From Paramacrobiotus metropolitanus (taxonomy: Eukaryota > Tardigrada > Eutardigrada > Parachela > Macrobiotidae): DNA of 64,000 nucleotides. The notes under the pieces were generated by a model, which saw nothing but the letters and a program-made list of their open reading frames with translations, did no database searches and was not told where the DNA came from. Positions 1 to 12,098 of this stretch are shown one piece after another. Every line of letters starts with the position of its first letter. Position 1 is the stretch's first letter. The stretch covers positions 558,001-622,000 of the forward strand of contig NW_026570269.1 of NCBI RefSeq assembly GCF_019649055.1. Direction: 5' to 3'. A program made the translations under genes and the position numbers.

Positions 1-3000
1 AACAGTAAACACGATAACCAAACAGCAGTTCGCACTTAAAAAGTTTTATCGCGGCTTCTCAAACGCAAATTACGCAATATCTAAAACAGTACATGCAGCT
101 TATACAGTACATGCATTTTAATTATCGTAACTCTCAAGTCATTTACTAACAGCAGCAAAAATTTCCAAAATATTTGTGCTACCGCCTGTATACGTAAAAT
201 ATCTGTACTATCGCATCTATCTATTTATCAAGCGTCAGCGAAAGAAATCGTCGGTCAAATATTGCTTAAAAACAATAATCTTGACCATAAATCAACATAA
301 CATATCTCAAGCCTATAAAACCGCTAAAACAGGATAACACTAATAATACTCATATTAAATTTGCAATATAGTTATAAATTACCTAATAGGCTAATACTCA
401 CAGAAAATGGCCGTGTGGAGTAGTTATGACGCTGAGGAAGTTTTAAGCTCTATTCTCGCACTGTGTTAACTTTACTCGTGTCATTTATGAATCCATACTT
501 TAACTCCCGTACAGAACTTGGTCGTCAAGCGCGAACATTAATTCAACAAAAAGGAAAAAGTCCAATTTTCAATATGATTTGAGGTCGGTGAAACCGTGAA
601 TAAATGCATGAGGTTAAATGCGGCTAACATGCTGACACGAGAAAGTGCAAGTGAGCAAATTACTTGCTCAAACGAACAGAACGACTAATACTTGCACGAA
701 ACCAATGCATATAACTGATATAAGTAACTATCTCGACGACGACCAACTTCGAAAAACCAGTTCCAGCGCTGTCAAAAGTCATTCACAGACGTGCGTAACA
801 ATTGTAAAGTGCACGTAATCGATATTAAGCAATTTACCGTAATTAACAGTGACACAAGACATAAATCTACATAACGTTACCGCATCAAGCAAACGATATG
901 AAAGAGAAGTGCATGTTCTCAAGAATACCATCTAAGGAGCCCTCGTATCCCTTATAAACTATCTAACCGGAAAATCAAATCAATAGGTAACAATTCATTG
1001 TTATTCACACGTAATACCATTCTGCTTTAATTAATAATAGCGTCATTGTCAGTTAAACACTGCTAAATGTTCTACGTACATTCACTAGAAACGACGCTAA
1101 AAAAATAAATAATATAAACTGTCTTACTGATGCAGAAAACGCGCTGGTATCCTTAAATTTAAGCAAATATTGCACCAACACAGCAAGGAAGGGGGAAACT
1201 TGAAATGATGTGCTTAAAAAGATCTTCCACAATGACTCCTGTATTGCACACTTATTACAGTCTATCTGACTATCAGTTCACTGCGTCACGGTTACAGTAT
1301 CTGTACATACATGTACATCGATAAAGGCACTTAAACACTAACCTGGTTTTCACAACATCATCCTGGGATTTAAAAAAATTTCATTAAACTGAGCATCACC
1401 CCAACACCGTGCATCAGCATTTGACTTCTAGAGAGCCTTCACTGTCTTCTACGCACACGATACCTGTGTCAACAAATGCTAGTGACGCATGAACGGAACA
1501 GCCAACTTCGGCGAACCCCGTCTAGTTCGCTGACGCTGACAGTTCAGCAGACGAATCAAGTATCCACCACCAGGTTAAACAGGATCCGCCCGACCTAAGT
1601 CAAGCACTTACCGTTTCTTTATGTCGACTGTTAGACAACCGAGCCAGTAGGATAAGCGACGGATTCCGTATAATAAAGCTCAGCAAACTTAATCTGCAAA
1701 GAATTTTCAATCCACATCAGGCACGTTTTTCCACCAACGAGTTTAGGATGTAACAATAAAATGTTTCTTCTCACAGCTTTCCTAACACCAATATAACTCC
1801 TTGTTAAAATAAAGATCACTGTTGAATGTTGATCAGCCAAAACTTGGGGATTTGAAGAATGACCAAGAAGCACACTTACAGTATTAATTTTGCTTCACAG
1901 GTGAGAAACTGAGAAACAAACAAGCGATGAAACGTACGCATGAAACGTTTCCAGCTGATACGTTCGTGCAACTGAGATACATAACGCAAACACTGATTAA
2001 AAAAGCATATCGACATCGGATTAAAATTTTATCACAATTATAAGAAATTCGTATAAAATCATACTGGTTAAGTCGTAAGGAACATCCCAAGTCCAAAATT
2101 AGCACAAATGAGGAAAGAAGAAAGTGAATCCATATGGCCGTAATACAGCTGACAGGTTCGTACTTCATAGGCACTTATACAGTAGCTAATTTCTGAAGGA
2201 CCTATCCCTAATATTGCCTACGACATACCAGTTACGTAACAGAGCCGGATCAGCCGGAAGTAGTTTTTCAGGGAACTGGCTTACGGAGGAAGGGCAACCG
2301 AAAGCCAACTGTAATAAGATAAACCGTTTGTCTGAATTTGTGTGGCGTTTGTTTGTAAAATAAATACACTTCAATGATTTTAAATTTTAAAACGGCAAAA
2401 TAATTGTTCTTGTTATGATTTTTGCTGATTCAGTGAATAAATCACTGGATCAACTTTGCGTGTAATAATTATTTCAAAACTGTTAGAGATAAATTATTTA
2501 TTTATCAAACAACAGACACTTCGATAATTACGAGCATAATGTCACTAAACGCATGAGTTTAGTGATATTATTATGTTACGAGGAACATAAAACGAAATCG
2601 TAAATACAGATTTTATGCAAGCACAAGGATTTACGTGAATTGAGGCAAGCTCAATGCCCACCATTAGCTAACCAAGCGTCAGCAACTTCGATTATCATTT
2701 CTTTGGTAAACAACGTCTGGGAAAGTGCTGCCTCATGAAAATTCGCAAAAACTCGTTCTGATTTTTCTGATTTTAGGAGATGATTGAGGGTGGTATAATA
2801 CCGGCAGTCCGCAGTCGCCAGAGTGTACAACTAAATTTTTATATCTGATATTTATGTGATAGCTGAGTAGTTCCTCGATCTGCATGGAAAATAAGATCTA
2901 TGCATAAAACCAAGTTCTGCATCTATATTAAGTTATAACTAATGATCGCAAGCGTGTCATAATCCCAATTCGTTTTTTTATTGATGCTATTAAACTCTAA

Positions 3001-3052
3001 TAATTTTATTAACAAAGCTGTCATTCGAACTAACAAAAACAAACCTTAGTTC
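1..3052. other. No gene recognised
   Basis: This AT-rich stretch has only short open frames (under 100 codons). None shows a recognisable motif, an exon-like boundary series or a homologous domain. The region just before 3053 may hold the promoter or 5'UTR of the PEBP gene, but no clear TATA box was assigned. Confidence 0.5.
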
Positions 3053-4736
3053 ATGGCTCATTCTGGTCAGCACTGCACTACCGGCGCTGGTCGCGCATGT
3101 GGCAAAGGTGACCTTTGTAGCAAAGGATCAGCGGACTGCAAACAGGTGTCAGCGGCATTTCTTGAGAGTCGGATTATTTCAGATGCCATTGAGCATTCAC
3201 CCAAAGAACTTTTGAAGGTTTGTAAATATAGTACATTGTTGTCGTGAGTTAGATTTTGTCTAGTGCGTTACAGCAGGAGCTGATAATGTATACGAGTAGT
3301 ACATGCGGTACAACTGAGTACATAACAACTACGGGTAGCCTCTAAAGCGCTTATTTTTGCAACTTACTTAAAAAAGCTTATTCAAAATCGAGATTTTTAG
3401 AGACCGCATTAAAGCCATAGCTATAGGTATAGTGATAAGACTAACACTCTACTGCCGAGAAAAGAAACAAGACGGGAGAATCAATGCGAACTTCTCTATT
3501 TTTCAATACGCTGAAAAGTTGCAAATGTTGGTAGGTCTGTTACGAGGGAAAACTTGCTGTCGTGCCTGGGAAAGAGCTCGCGCCTGTTCAAGTGATCAAG
3601 CAGCCTACTGTGCAGTGGTCAGCCAGAAGTGATCAGCTGTACACCCTTGTGGAATTGGGTGTGCTTCAAAATTTCTTACTGTTAGATATGACGAGATTTT
3701 GTAACCAACACTTACGGTTTTTACGTTTTATCTTACAATTAGGTACGTTCTGCGACAGTTTTCCAGTGTTCTATTCGCGCTAGTAACGTTGGTTTATAAT
3801 TGCCTAACACCCCAAATATTCCTCAAGCCTCCATGCATATTCGTTTGCAGATTTAGACGCTCCAAGTGCCACGGACTCTTCTTTAAGATCTGTTCTGCAT
3901 TGGTTAATCTACAACATACCCGGGAAAATTTAACTCAAGGCCATGAATATGCATCGTACATGGGAAGTGCTCCTTTTCCAAACTCCGGTACAGTATATTT
4001 TTTTATTACGAGGTGTCCATGCAGTGGCTATCCGTTTTACATGCGATACTTCCCTTTTATATGTAACTGTCCAGTCTACCCCGAACGGGCTTGTATTATA
4101 ATATTGCAACGGCAACTTCTAAGCTGCCACTAGTGGAGTGGGTTAATCCACCCGTACCACGATAAAACGAGGTTTGATGGTTCGTCGGTGATGTTGCGAG
4201 TTAGCGAATTACCCAAAAATCAGTTATGCAATTGCGAACAGGTTAACCGATACCGGCGCGATTGTCAAAGTGCACAAACATTTTTAATCAGCTGAAAAGT
4301 CATTGGGGAAGAGCAAGGGCAAGGGCAAGAGCAAGAATGATTTCAGAACATTCAGACAATCTCAGAAGTCTAGAAAAAATCCACGTTAGAACTGGTCATC
4401 TCGTACAAGTACACATTCAGATGTTTCCGGTTGAAATAGCACCAATGAGATGTACATCTTCACTACAGATCTCATTTGTACGGCTACAAAATGTAGTTAA
4501 ACATACATTTTTTTTGTTTTGCAGGTCTGCACCGATATGTGTTTCTAGTGTTTCCACAGACCGCGTCGTTTAAAATACCCCCGCTGATTGCCACTCCAGA
4601 CTTTTCCGAACGATTGCGATTCGATATAAAAAACTTTGTACGGCAACGTAATCTCGGTCCACCCTTAGCGGGAAATTTCTATGTTGCCCAGGCTGATGCT
4701 TATGCTACCGAATTTTGGAATAAACGTAACGCTTAG
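3053..4736 (+). CDS. Phosphatidylethanolamine-binding protein (PEBP) family, with one frameshift
   Basis: Four exons: 3053-3217, 3535-3658, 3851-3987 and 4525-4736. PEBP/RKIP proteins bind anionic phospholipid heads and often inhibit kinases or proteases. Visible family blocks are QPTVQW, the LDAPS form of the DPDAPS ligand loop, HWLIYNIPG, GSAP and the GLHRYVFLV strand, in canonical order. The C-terminal helix ends ATEFWNKRNA. There is an N-terminal extension of about 30 residues with four cysteines that ordinary PEBPs lack. The exons join in phase except inside exon 3, where the frame shifts by one base at the A run 3925-3928, just after NIPG. One missing A would explain it; with that base the protein would be about 212 aa. 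This is either an assembly error or a disabled copy. An AATAAA at 4936 is the likely polyadenylation signal. Confidence 0.85.
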
Positions 4737-5294
4737 TTATATCTGTCGCTTAAATACGTTTACTTAATTATAGATATTTTAATATGTAGATTGATTCTAA
4801 ACGCCCGGCCATGAATATAAATTTAATTTACCTATCTGGGCAAGAATTGCAACATTACCGCAACATTTTATAATGCCATGTTCGTTAGTCATTCATTCGT
4901 TATAAAATGTCATGTTCGTTAGTAGGTGATACTTTAATAAAATACTGTATGCACTATGCAGTATGCTCGGCTTTATTGGATTACAATTAAACAAAAGTAG
5001 GTACAGGTACCTGCAGTATATTTGTATACTGCAGACAACAGAAAGAACATTTCAGATTCACTGATGAATGAATGGAAGCGGTTGTAGCGGTCACAAAACT
5101 GACGTTTCTGCGATTTGCATCGAATTACATAGTATACGAATATCGCAGTGATGTTATAATATTAATAATCACTAACTAACGAGTACCAAATGCGCGCCCT
5201 TGCAGTTTGCACACTCTTAAGCCCAAAAACATGGGTAGGCCTACAGAACGTACTCCATAAACTTTCGTTTTAAAATGCTTAAATTATTTCCACT
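4737..5294. other. Convergent 3' intergenic region
   Basis: This is the 3' region shared by the PEBP gene (+) and the symporter gene (-). It holds AATAAA on the + strand at 4936-4941 and TTTATT (AATAAA on the - strand) at 4972-4977. No coding signal is seen. Confidence 0.5.
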
Positions 5295-8199
5295 TTAGTT
5301 TGGTTGGTCGATGCCGGTGAGTTGGATGTTAACTTTGTTGTTTTTGTACGCCTGATAAGCCGCTCGCATTTCCTCTACAGCGGGAGCAATTATAATAAAC
5401 ATGGCCGCTATTGTCACCCATCCAAAGACCATGTTGATCCAGTTTGAGAAAACAACATCAGTAAAGACCCCCGCCTGTAAGGAAGTGGCATTACGCACTA
5501 CGAGATTTCTTGGCCGAAATGCATTGCAAGAGTTGCTTACTACGACCATTGCCGCTGGCCATACAATCGCCAAAATGAATGTGAACGATGTTCCCAAACC
5601 GTTGGCTGCCCATGCCAATTTCTTGAAAGTAGTGTAGACGCTCTGAAAGGTTGGACGATTGTCCAGTTTGTTTCCCTCGACCAAACCCAAATCACTGCGC
5701 GAAGAAAGCACATACAGGCACATTTGTAACAAAACTGTCTTATCACTTTCGTCATACTTTTGGTACATTTCCGCCCATGGATGCAATGGATTGTCAATGT
5801 CGTACGTGTAGTTCCAAATGTCGTGCACTTCAATGGGTGGTTTAGTGCAGTAGCTGACCAGTACGCAGATCAGCCCGCCTCCTAATATGGCCACCAAATT
5901 ACCGCCGAGCATGGCGAAATCTTCACCGCTATTCTGGTAGAATGTCGATGGAGCCAAGCCGTTTTCCAGGCGGGCAGCCAATCCAAGCCAAACTGCCATG
6001 CCTAGCAAGTGCAAATCTCGTATAACCACAATTTTGAAAGGTTAGGACAAATGTGAAAGCTTTTACCCGCAATCAATCCTCCAATTCCCCCCGCAATCAT
6101 GCCCTCCGAAGTCAGCCTCTCCCAGAACATACTCAAGGAAATCGGAATAACGGCTGAGCCGATCACCACTCCCATGAACTCGTACAACCAGCCCAGGCGA
6201 ATTTTCAGTACATCTATCACAAGGGTCAATGGAATGAGGCCGAAACTGCACAGGATAAGGCACCAATTTTTTAACCCGTCCATGTACTCCGTGTACCGGC
6301 GGTATTCACCATGCGTCGGGCATTTAAAATCGGGTTTCACAGCCATTTTACTCTCCGATCGCGCGCTGTACAAAATTTCGTGTAAAATGTAATCATATTA
6401 GAGAATAGGCGAAGCGACAGTCTTACCTATCATCCAAACTGCAATCTTTGCATTTGGTTTTACTTTGACAATGGCACTGTAAAGAAAAGAACGATAGAAT
6501 TAAGTTCAGTAAGAGCGGCGACTGTTGATATCCTAAATGTACAAGGTAGAGTACCTTGTCAACAGGGTTCGCCATACGGCCTCTGGCCTTGCCGCACAGA
6601 ACGCACGAATTGATGTCGTCAACCAATCGGAACGGCTAAAGATTGTCATGGCTTATAAGAAATCAACAGCGAATTGCGAGAACCAGTAAGCGTTTGTCAG
6701 CTAACCTTCCAATAAACTTGGTACAAATCATGTACAATAATGGAAGTAACAGCCATGACCTCAGCGGAAGCCGTCGAAATGACGGCTAACAACAGCGCCA
6801 ACAGAATGATGAAAGCGCCCTGCGTGCCTAATAGTGTTTGCGCAACAATGGCAGGTACCAAACCGGCGTCCTGGTCATCAGGACGCAGCATCGGTGTGCC
6901 ACGCTCTGAGCTCAGCGACAAATATCCCAGGCCCATTGCTACAAAAGAAAAAAGACTACAATAGTTTATTTTCGTTTTGCGTGTCAACCCGGCCGCTTAC
7001 TCGTTGACATGCCAAAAGGAACCGCAAACCACACCAGTCCTCCAGCTAAGTACCCGTACACGACCTGCCGCGGCTTGCTGGCTACAGCAATCTGCCAATA
7101 ACTCTGATCGACGAAAACGGTACCAAAATTCCCTACAATATTGATAATGCCGAATATGAAGCCGGACTGCGAAATCATGGTGGGGTAGGCACGATCGCGG
7201 TTGCCTTCGGGACCGTTGATGCAGCTGATCAGCTCGTATACCGATTTTATTGATCCTGAAAGAAGTGTTAAGTGTTTGTAACAAAACAGTGGGTTGTTCA
7301 AACTTTCACAATATTTACCCAAGCCGTTATTGACATTTCGAACATAAAACACTTGGGAGGCAAAATACATGATGACCACCAAAATAATCCCAGCACAGCA
7401 GTAGGACACGTAAAATAATGCACCTGTGCAGAGAGCGGAGTGAATGCATATTTGACCTTTGACAGATGTTTGCTAGTTGCTACCCGTCTGTTTATTTGAT
7501 TATTTACCCATTCCTCCAATTAAAGTGTAGCAAGAAACAATAATTGCAATGGCAATACTGGCAAAAGCCGCCGAACAGTCTTTAATCAGAGCCACGGCCA
7601 CAGCCGCGCCTCCCGCCATCAACATGGCGGTGACAATCAGGTTCGTTGCCAGTGCAAAGCACACATAGACAATGTGTGTTGTTGATCCGAAGCGCGAGTG
7701 GATGACGCGGAGAAAGGTTTTTGCACCCGGTGCGCGTATTCGCAGTTGAATGGCCAACATAGCGAACAGGAGGATCTGAATGGTTGCACCCGACGCGTAC
7801 CTGTAAAACAAATAGAAGTATTATAGCGACAGCTTATCCTAATAATTTTGAGGGATCAGCGCATTATGCACTACTCATTGATAATCTGAGCATGGGTCAA
7901 AACGTAAAAGGTGAAATGTGTGCCAACTCACCAAAATCCACCAGAGACACCAAATTTACTAGCCACATTGCTTGACTGCAGCAGTGTAGCCGCCCATGTC
8001 CTACAAAGGTCACCCATAACAGCACCTGCTTGCGTAGCTTCTCGGTGATGTAACCGCATTAACGGTAATCCTGTATGAGTACGTCATATGACCACAGTCA
8101 TATTATAACTCATATACTGTACCATTGAGCCACAATCGTTGCGGCTGTCAGACCTCCCGAAATGGATCCACCGGCATCAAAAGCGGTTTCGATTGAATT
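5295..8199 (-). CDS. DUR3-like sodium/solute symporter (urea transporter type), 5' end missing
   Basis: Ten exons read on the minus strand: 8199-8123, 8000-7932, 7800-7508, 7423-7319, 7255-7001, 6938-6706, 6635-6555, 6476-6427, 6365-6067 and 6001-5295. They join without a stop into 722 residues. The order of motifs follows the DUR3 branch of the SSS family: WTWAATLLQSSNVA, YASGATIQ, then many hydrophobic helices, AVISTASAEVMAVTSI, the CVLCGKARGRM cytoplasmic loop with extra Cys pairs (CHCQSKTKC), and GGNLVAILGGGLICVLVSY. DUR3 proteins are plasma-membrane symporters that take up urea, and sometimes polyamines, with protons or sodium. The exon or exons for the first helix (about 60-100 residues before NSIETAF) were not found upstream, so the start is unknown. 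Substrate is inferred from family only. Confidence 0.88.
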
Positions 8200-9628
8200 C
8201 TGAAATGCACATATAATCCAATATAATTCAATTTGTCAAATATAATATGTAACTGATGTTAGAAAGTGCGCTTTCGCAGAAGGTCTACCAACTGCCACAA
8301 GTTACTCGATGGCACAAAATGCTTCCGTGCGTGTCCCTTGACTAAAGGTTCTGTCCCACTTAATCAGCGGTCACATTTAGGTGATGCAATTCGTACCGAA
8401 TTATTCAAATGATTTTTTGTGATACCATAAAGCATATTTTTTAATGTGATAAGGATGTCCACGATCCTATTTTCCAAAGTGTTTAATATCGTGATCATTG
8501 TAACTTTTTACTGATTAAAATGCTAATAATGGTGAAACCAATTTGAAGTAATTACAATCGTAACGTGATCGTATTATAACCAATAAACGTTTGCTTCGTT
8601 ATTCGTAGACTTTATAACATTTCTGGGTGCCTTCGTTTAACCGGCAGACCACGTAATACCTGAGTGGTTTGTTGGCTGATGTGTTATTGATCGACCGTGA
8701 AACACTCATATTAATTTTTGCATATCGCAGTTACTCAAAAGAAATATTTTGCGGTTATGTATGCGTAAACGGCATGCGATTCATGCGGTCTGGAGGTCTT
8801 ATTTTCTGAATATAAGCGTAGTACTGTAATTCATACAGTCTGCTATCACGCATATTGCGTGGTTGCAGTACCCGAGGAACATTTGCTCATATTTAGAAAA
8901 TTAAAAACAGCAACAGCGGTTTAGCTAGCCCATATTACATGTTAACGTTCAGTACCACAGAACCGAGCTGAAAGAAAACTATTGCATGTTACAAATAGCG
9001 GCAACTAACATTTCGTAATTAATTTGGTTAATGTGATGACTTTATCACTACGGTCAAGGCACATCATCAACATGGCTATGGCTGTCAACTGAATATCATA
9101 GCAAATCAGGCAAAGGCTGAATCAGGCAAAGGCTTATTAGCTTCCTCTTAAAACTTAGTTATTAGATTTCTCAATAAAATTGCTTTGTTTCTGTTGAATG
9201 TTACTGCAAAATGAGCCGCTTGCTGAAATTCAAATTATCTGTGTCCCCAGTAAACCTGTACGCATTAGTGGATTAAGAAATCCCCGGGTCATAAGTAAAT
9301 ACAGTACATATACCCGGTGCAAAAAAGGCGTTAAAGTTACAGGAAACCGGATATTCGGAATCTGTTTCAGATCGTGATAGATTGTGTGAACCTGATATGT
9401 GCAGCGATGAGGGTTCCTCCTTGGATATTTATTTGAAAAAGCCGTAATTACGCCTATTTGGTGACATTTGACTCTCAAGTACGTTAGGAAAGCTAAAATA
9501 TCTCGTGCACGGTACACTTAATTTATAAGCCCGATCAATATGTAAGTGATACCTTTGTCAATGAAATTTTATCATTCTCGTATCTAGCTAGCTCTGACTC
9601 GTGGATAGCAAGCTACTATACGGCATAT
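8200..9628. other. No gene recognised; possible 5' part of symporter gene
   Basis: The missing first exon of the DUR3-like gene should lie here on the minus strand, but no hydrophobic segment with splice sites could be assigned. A short direct duplication of about 15 bp occurs at 9104-9134 (AATCAGGCAAAGGCT, period 16). Confidence 0.4.
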
Positions 9629-10342
9629 TCAAACAACGTTAAATGCTAAGAAATCTGTTTTGCGGTGAGACTTGCTTTTATTATTTTGTGACAACAAATT
9701 CACTTTGACACTAACCTTGTCACGGTAAACATACTTCCGGATCACCATAAAGCTTTCCGCCACAAGGATTGATCCAACAAGAATTCCCAGGAGCATAAGA
9801 ATTGCTTGCCATAGTTCTATACTGGGTCGGAAGACTTCAGCAGATTTGATGGATGCGGCGGATTTATTGGCTAGCCGGCTGCATGTCTGTGTGGTCTTGT
9901 AGTAGGGGACTTTTGCTGCTGATTTGGCAGTTGTTGAGGTGCCAGCTGTAGTTGCTTTAGCGGACACTGCAGAACTGGTGTCCGTTGATGATTCAGTCTG
10001 CGTACTACCCGATGCACCGGTGGTCGAATCAGAGAATAGTTGGCTCGATGTATCAGTTGCTGATGGTGGTGTAGTGGTCAACCCGGATGTGTCGCCTGTG
10101 ACACTAACGCCATTCGCCACTGTTGTCTGTGCGGCGGCCGGTGTGCCAGGATTGACCAGTTGCGCATCTGGAACGGCCACTTTATTGCTGAGGGTTTGTG
10201 CATTTGGCGTTATCGATGAAAAATCTGGCGAACTTGAAGCCACAATGGGAATTGTTGTATTCGCCGGTATAATTTGGAAGGTGGCATAATTAGCCTGGTG
10301 CAGTGTTATGGCCAGCAAAACGATAGAATTTGCTGTATACAT
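9629..10342 (-). CDS. Ser/Thr-rich single-pass membrane protein (mucin-like)
   Basis: A single exon encodes 237 aa. The N-terminus (MYTANSIVLLAITLHQANYA) looks like a signal peptide. Residues about 25-150 are dominated by Ser, Thr, Ala and Pro, as in heavily O-glycosylated ectodomains. One hydrophobic segment lies at about residues 177-200 (LWQAILMLLGILVGS), followed by a basic cytoplasmic tail of about 36 residues. A TTTTAG sits just 5' of the ATG, so a 5'UTR intron is possible. No enzyme or adhesion domain is recognised. By composition it is probably a cell-surface mucin-like protein; no orthologue is claimed. Confidence 0.7.
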   Translation of the reverse strand: MYTANSIVLLAITLHQANYATFQIIPANTTIPIVASSSPDFSSITPNAQTLSNKVAVPDAQLVNPGTPAAAQTTVANGVSVTGDTSGLTTTPPSATDTSSQLFSDSTTGASGSTQTESSTDTSSAVSAKATTAGTSTTAKSAAKVPYYKTTQTCSRLANKSAASIKSAEVFRPSIELWQAILMLLGILVGSILVAESFMVIRKYVYRDKVSVKVNLLSQNNKSKSHRKTDFLAFNVV

Positions 10343-12098
10343 GTTGGGATCTAAAAAATGAAATACGATGAAAATGAGATATTAAAGGAAAAATTAAACT
10401 GAACTCCCGATAATTGCTGTTACATTTGGGGTATACCGGCACTGCAGGTAGTCGGTCTTCATACTTAGCAAATCGACGGTATGGATAGTTGGGCAGTTAC
10501 GCTGGTGTTCCCGTTGACGTATCGGATATCGACTGGGTTGCTCATGTTACGCCACATGTTCGATGTTCGATGAAGCCAATGGGAGATGCATAATTCAGAC
10601 GTCGATGACAGAAATATGGTTTGTGAATGACTTTCGTTTTCTTAAGGTCCTTTCTCGCCATTAATGGCATAGGGGAAATAAACAATTTGACTCTCTAATT
10701 GTTACAAACGTAACAGCAGAGACGGATTGTCAGCAAAATGAATAAGCAAAATTATCAGCAAAATTAATAAATGTACGAGCCATACGCCTTCCACAACTGC
10801 TTAAAGTTTTCCAAGCAAATCGGATGTAAAGGGAACCTCAGTTTATAATTAATAGAGCTGGGAAATTATTTCAGTTGACTGACCAGAAAATTTTGTGGCC
10901 GCAGCCCGCTGCGACGCATACTTTGCAGTATGAATATATATTTGCGCAGTCTTCAAGAAATTGTTGCGGCAAAAATAATTACAGCGGCACACTGTCACAC
11001 TGCAGTGAGCAGCTATTTAAGTTTGCTGACTCGCAAATATTAGGGACATTAACAATACTTAAATTAGTGCCTTGCTGCATGAACAAAATTTTGTTGCAAA
11101 CACATTTGCCCAGAGAATGTACAGTAATGCCGAAGTAAAAATCGGTTGGTTATTAACTTATTTGATGGAAGTGGAGTTACCGTTGTTAAATCCGTGGGAC
11201 TTCGGAATGCTGGTCAGTCAATCTTACTGTACGTTTAGGTACGTTTTTCTTGTACTTCATGTATGATATGTCATAGATTTCGAAACAGCTAAATTCTCTT
11301 TCATCGCAGATAGAGAATTACCGCGTATAGTCAGTTACCGGTATGTATTTGTAGAACTTCGTGTTTTGCCCAACATTCCTAGGGCTTTTTATTTTGTCCT
11401 TTGAGATGATTCCGACGCACCGTGACATATGAAATCGCAAATTTAATATTTGTTGTCCCGTGTCCTAGAGAGATGATGTTGCCCTAAAAACGCGTGCACC
11501 TATATATAATTTACTGAAAAGAAAATACTCATAAATCTTTTGTTAAAGCCACGCCTCAGTGACTTTGAGTGCGTGTATGTAGTCTCCGTTCAACGCATTT
11601 TTTTTGTGTTGTCTGCTTATCATACTACAAAATACAAGACACAGCAATTTGCAGGAGGGAGAAACGATGAACCTGACGACGGGCGTTATTTAACTGTATC
11701 GACTGGATATCTATACATGTGACGGGAACCGTACTCACTGCGCGTGATCCGCGGCACATCGACATTCCCCCACGAGTGACTCCTGGGATAATGCGCTCAA
11801 TAAGCAGATAGATCAAACAAAACTCTTCGCAAATTTCTTGATCTACGACTCATCATCCAACTTGACAATAAAATTAATCGGTGACTTTGATCCGTTCATC
11901 GGCATTTACGGAAAGCATATTTACGTAATCCAGCCATCATGCATCCCATTTCTGGGAAAGTACACGCACAATGTACGAACAAAGACGATGGGAATCAATG
12001 CCTGGATCATTTATTGAACATTAGCGCATCCTTTCCGGCGTTAACTGCATTTTTTGCATTTATTCCTGACCGGCTAATCATATTCTGTCGTGTGTCGA
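10343..12098. other. No gene recognised (upstream of receptor guanylyl cyclase)
   Basis: Only short open frames without domain signatures are seen. The sequence next to 12099 probably contains the promoter of the receptor guanylyl cyclase and, at the other end, that of the mucin-like gene. No core element could be fixed. Confidence 0.4.

Noticed and set aside
4309-4338. GCAAGG/GCAAGA purine repeat
   Set aside because: A short simple repeat inside a PEBP intron; common and without clear meaning.
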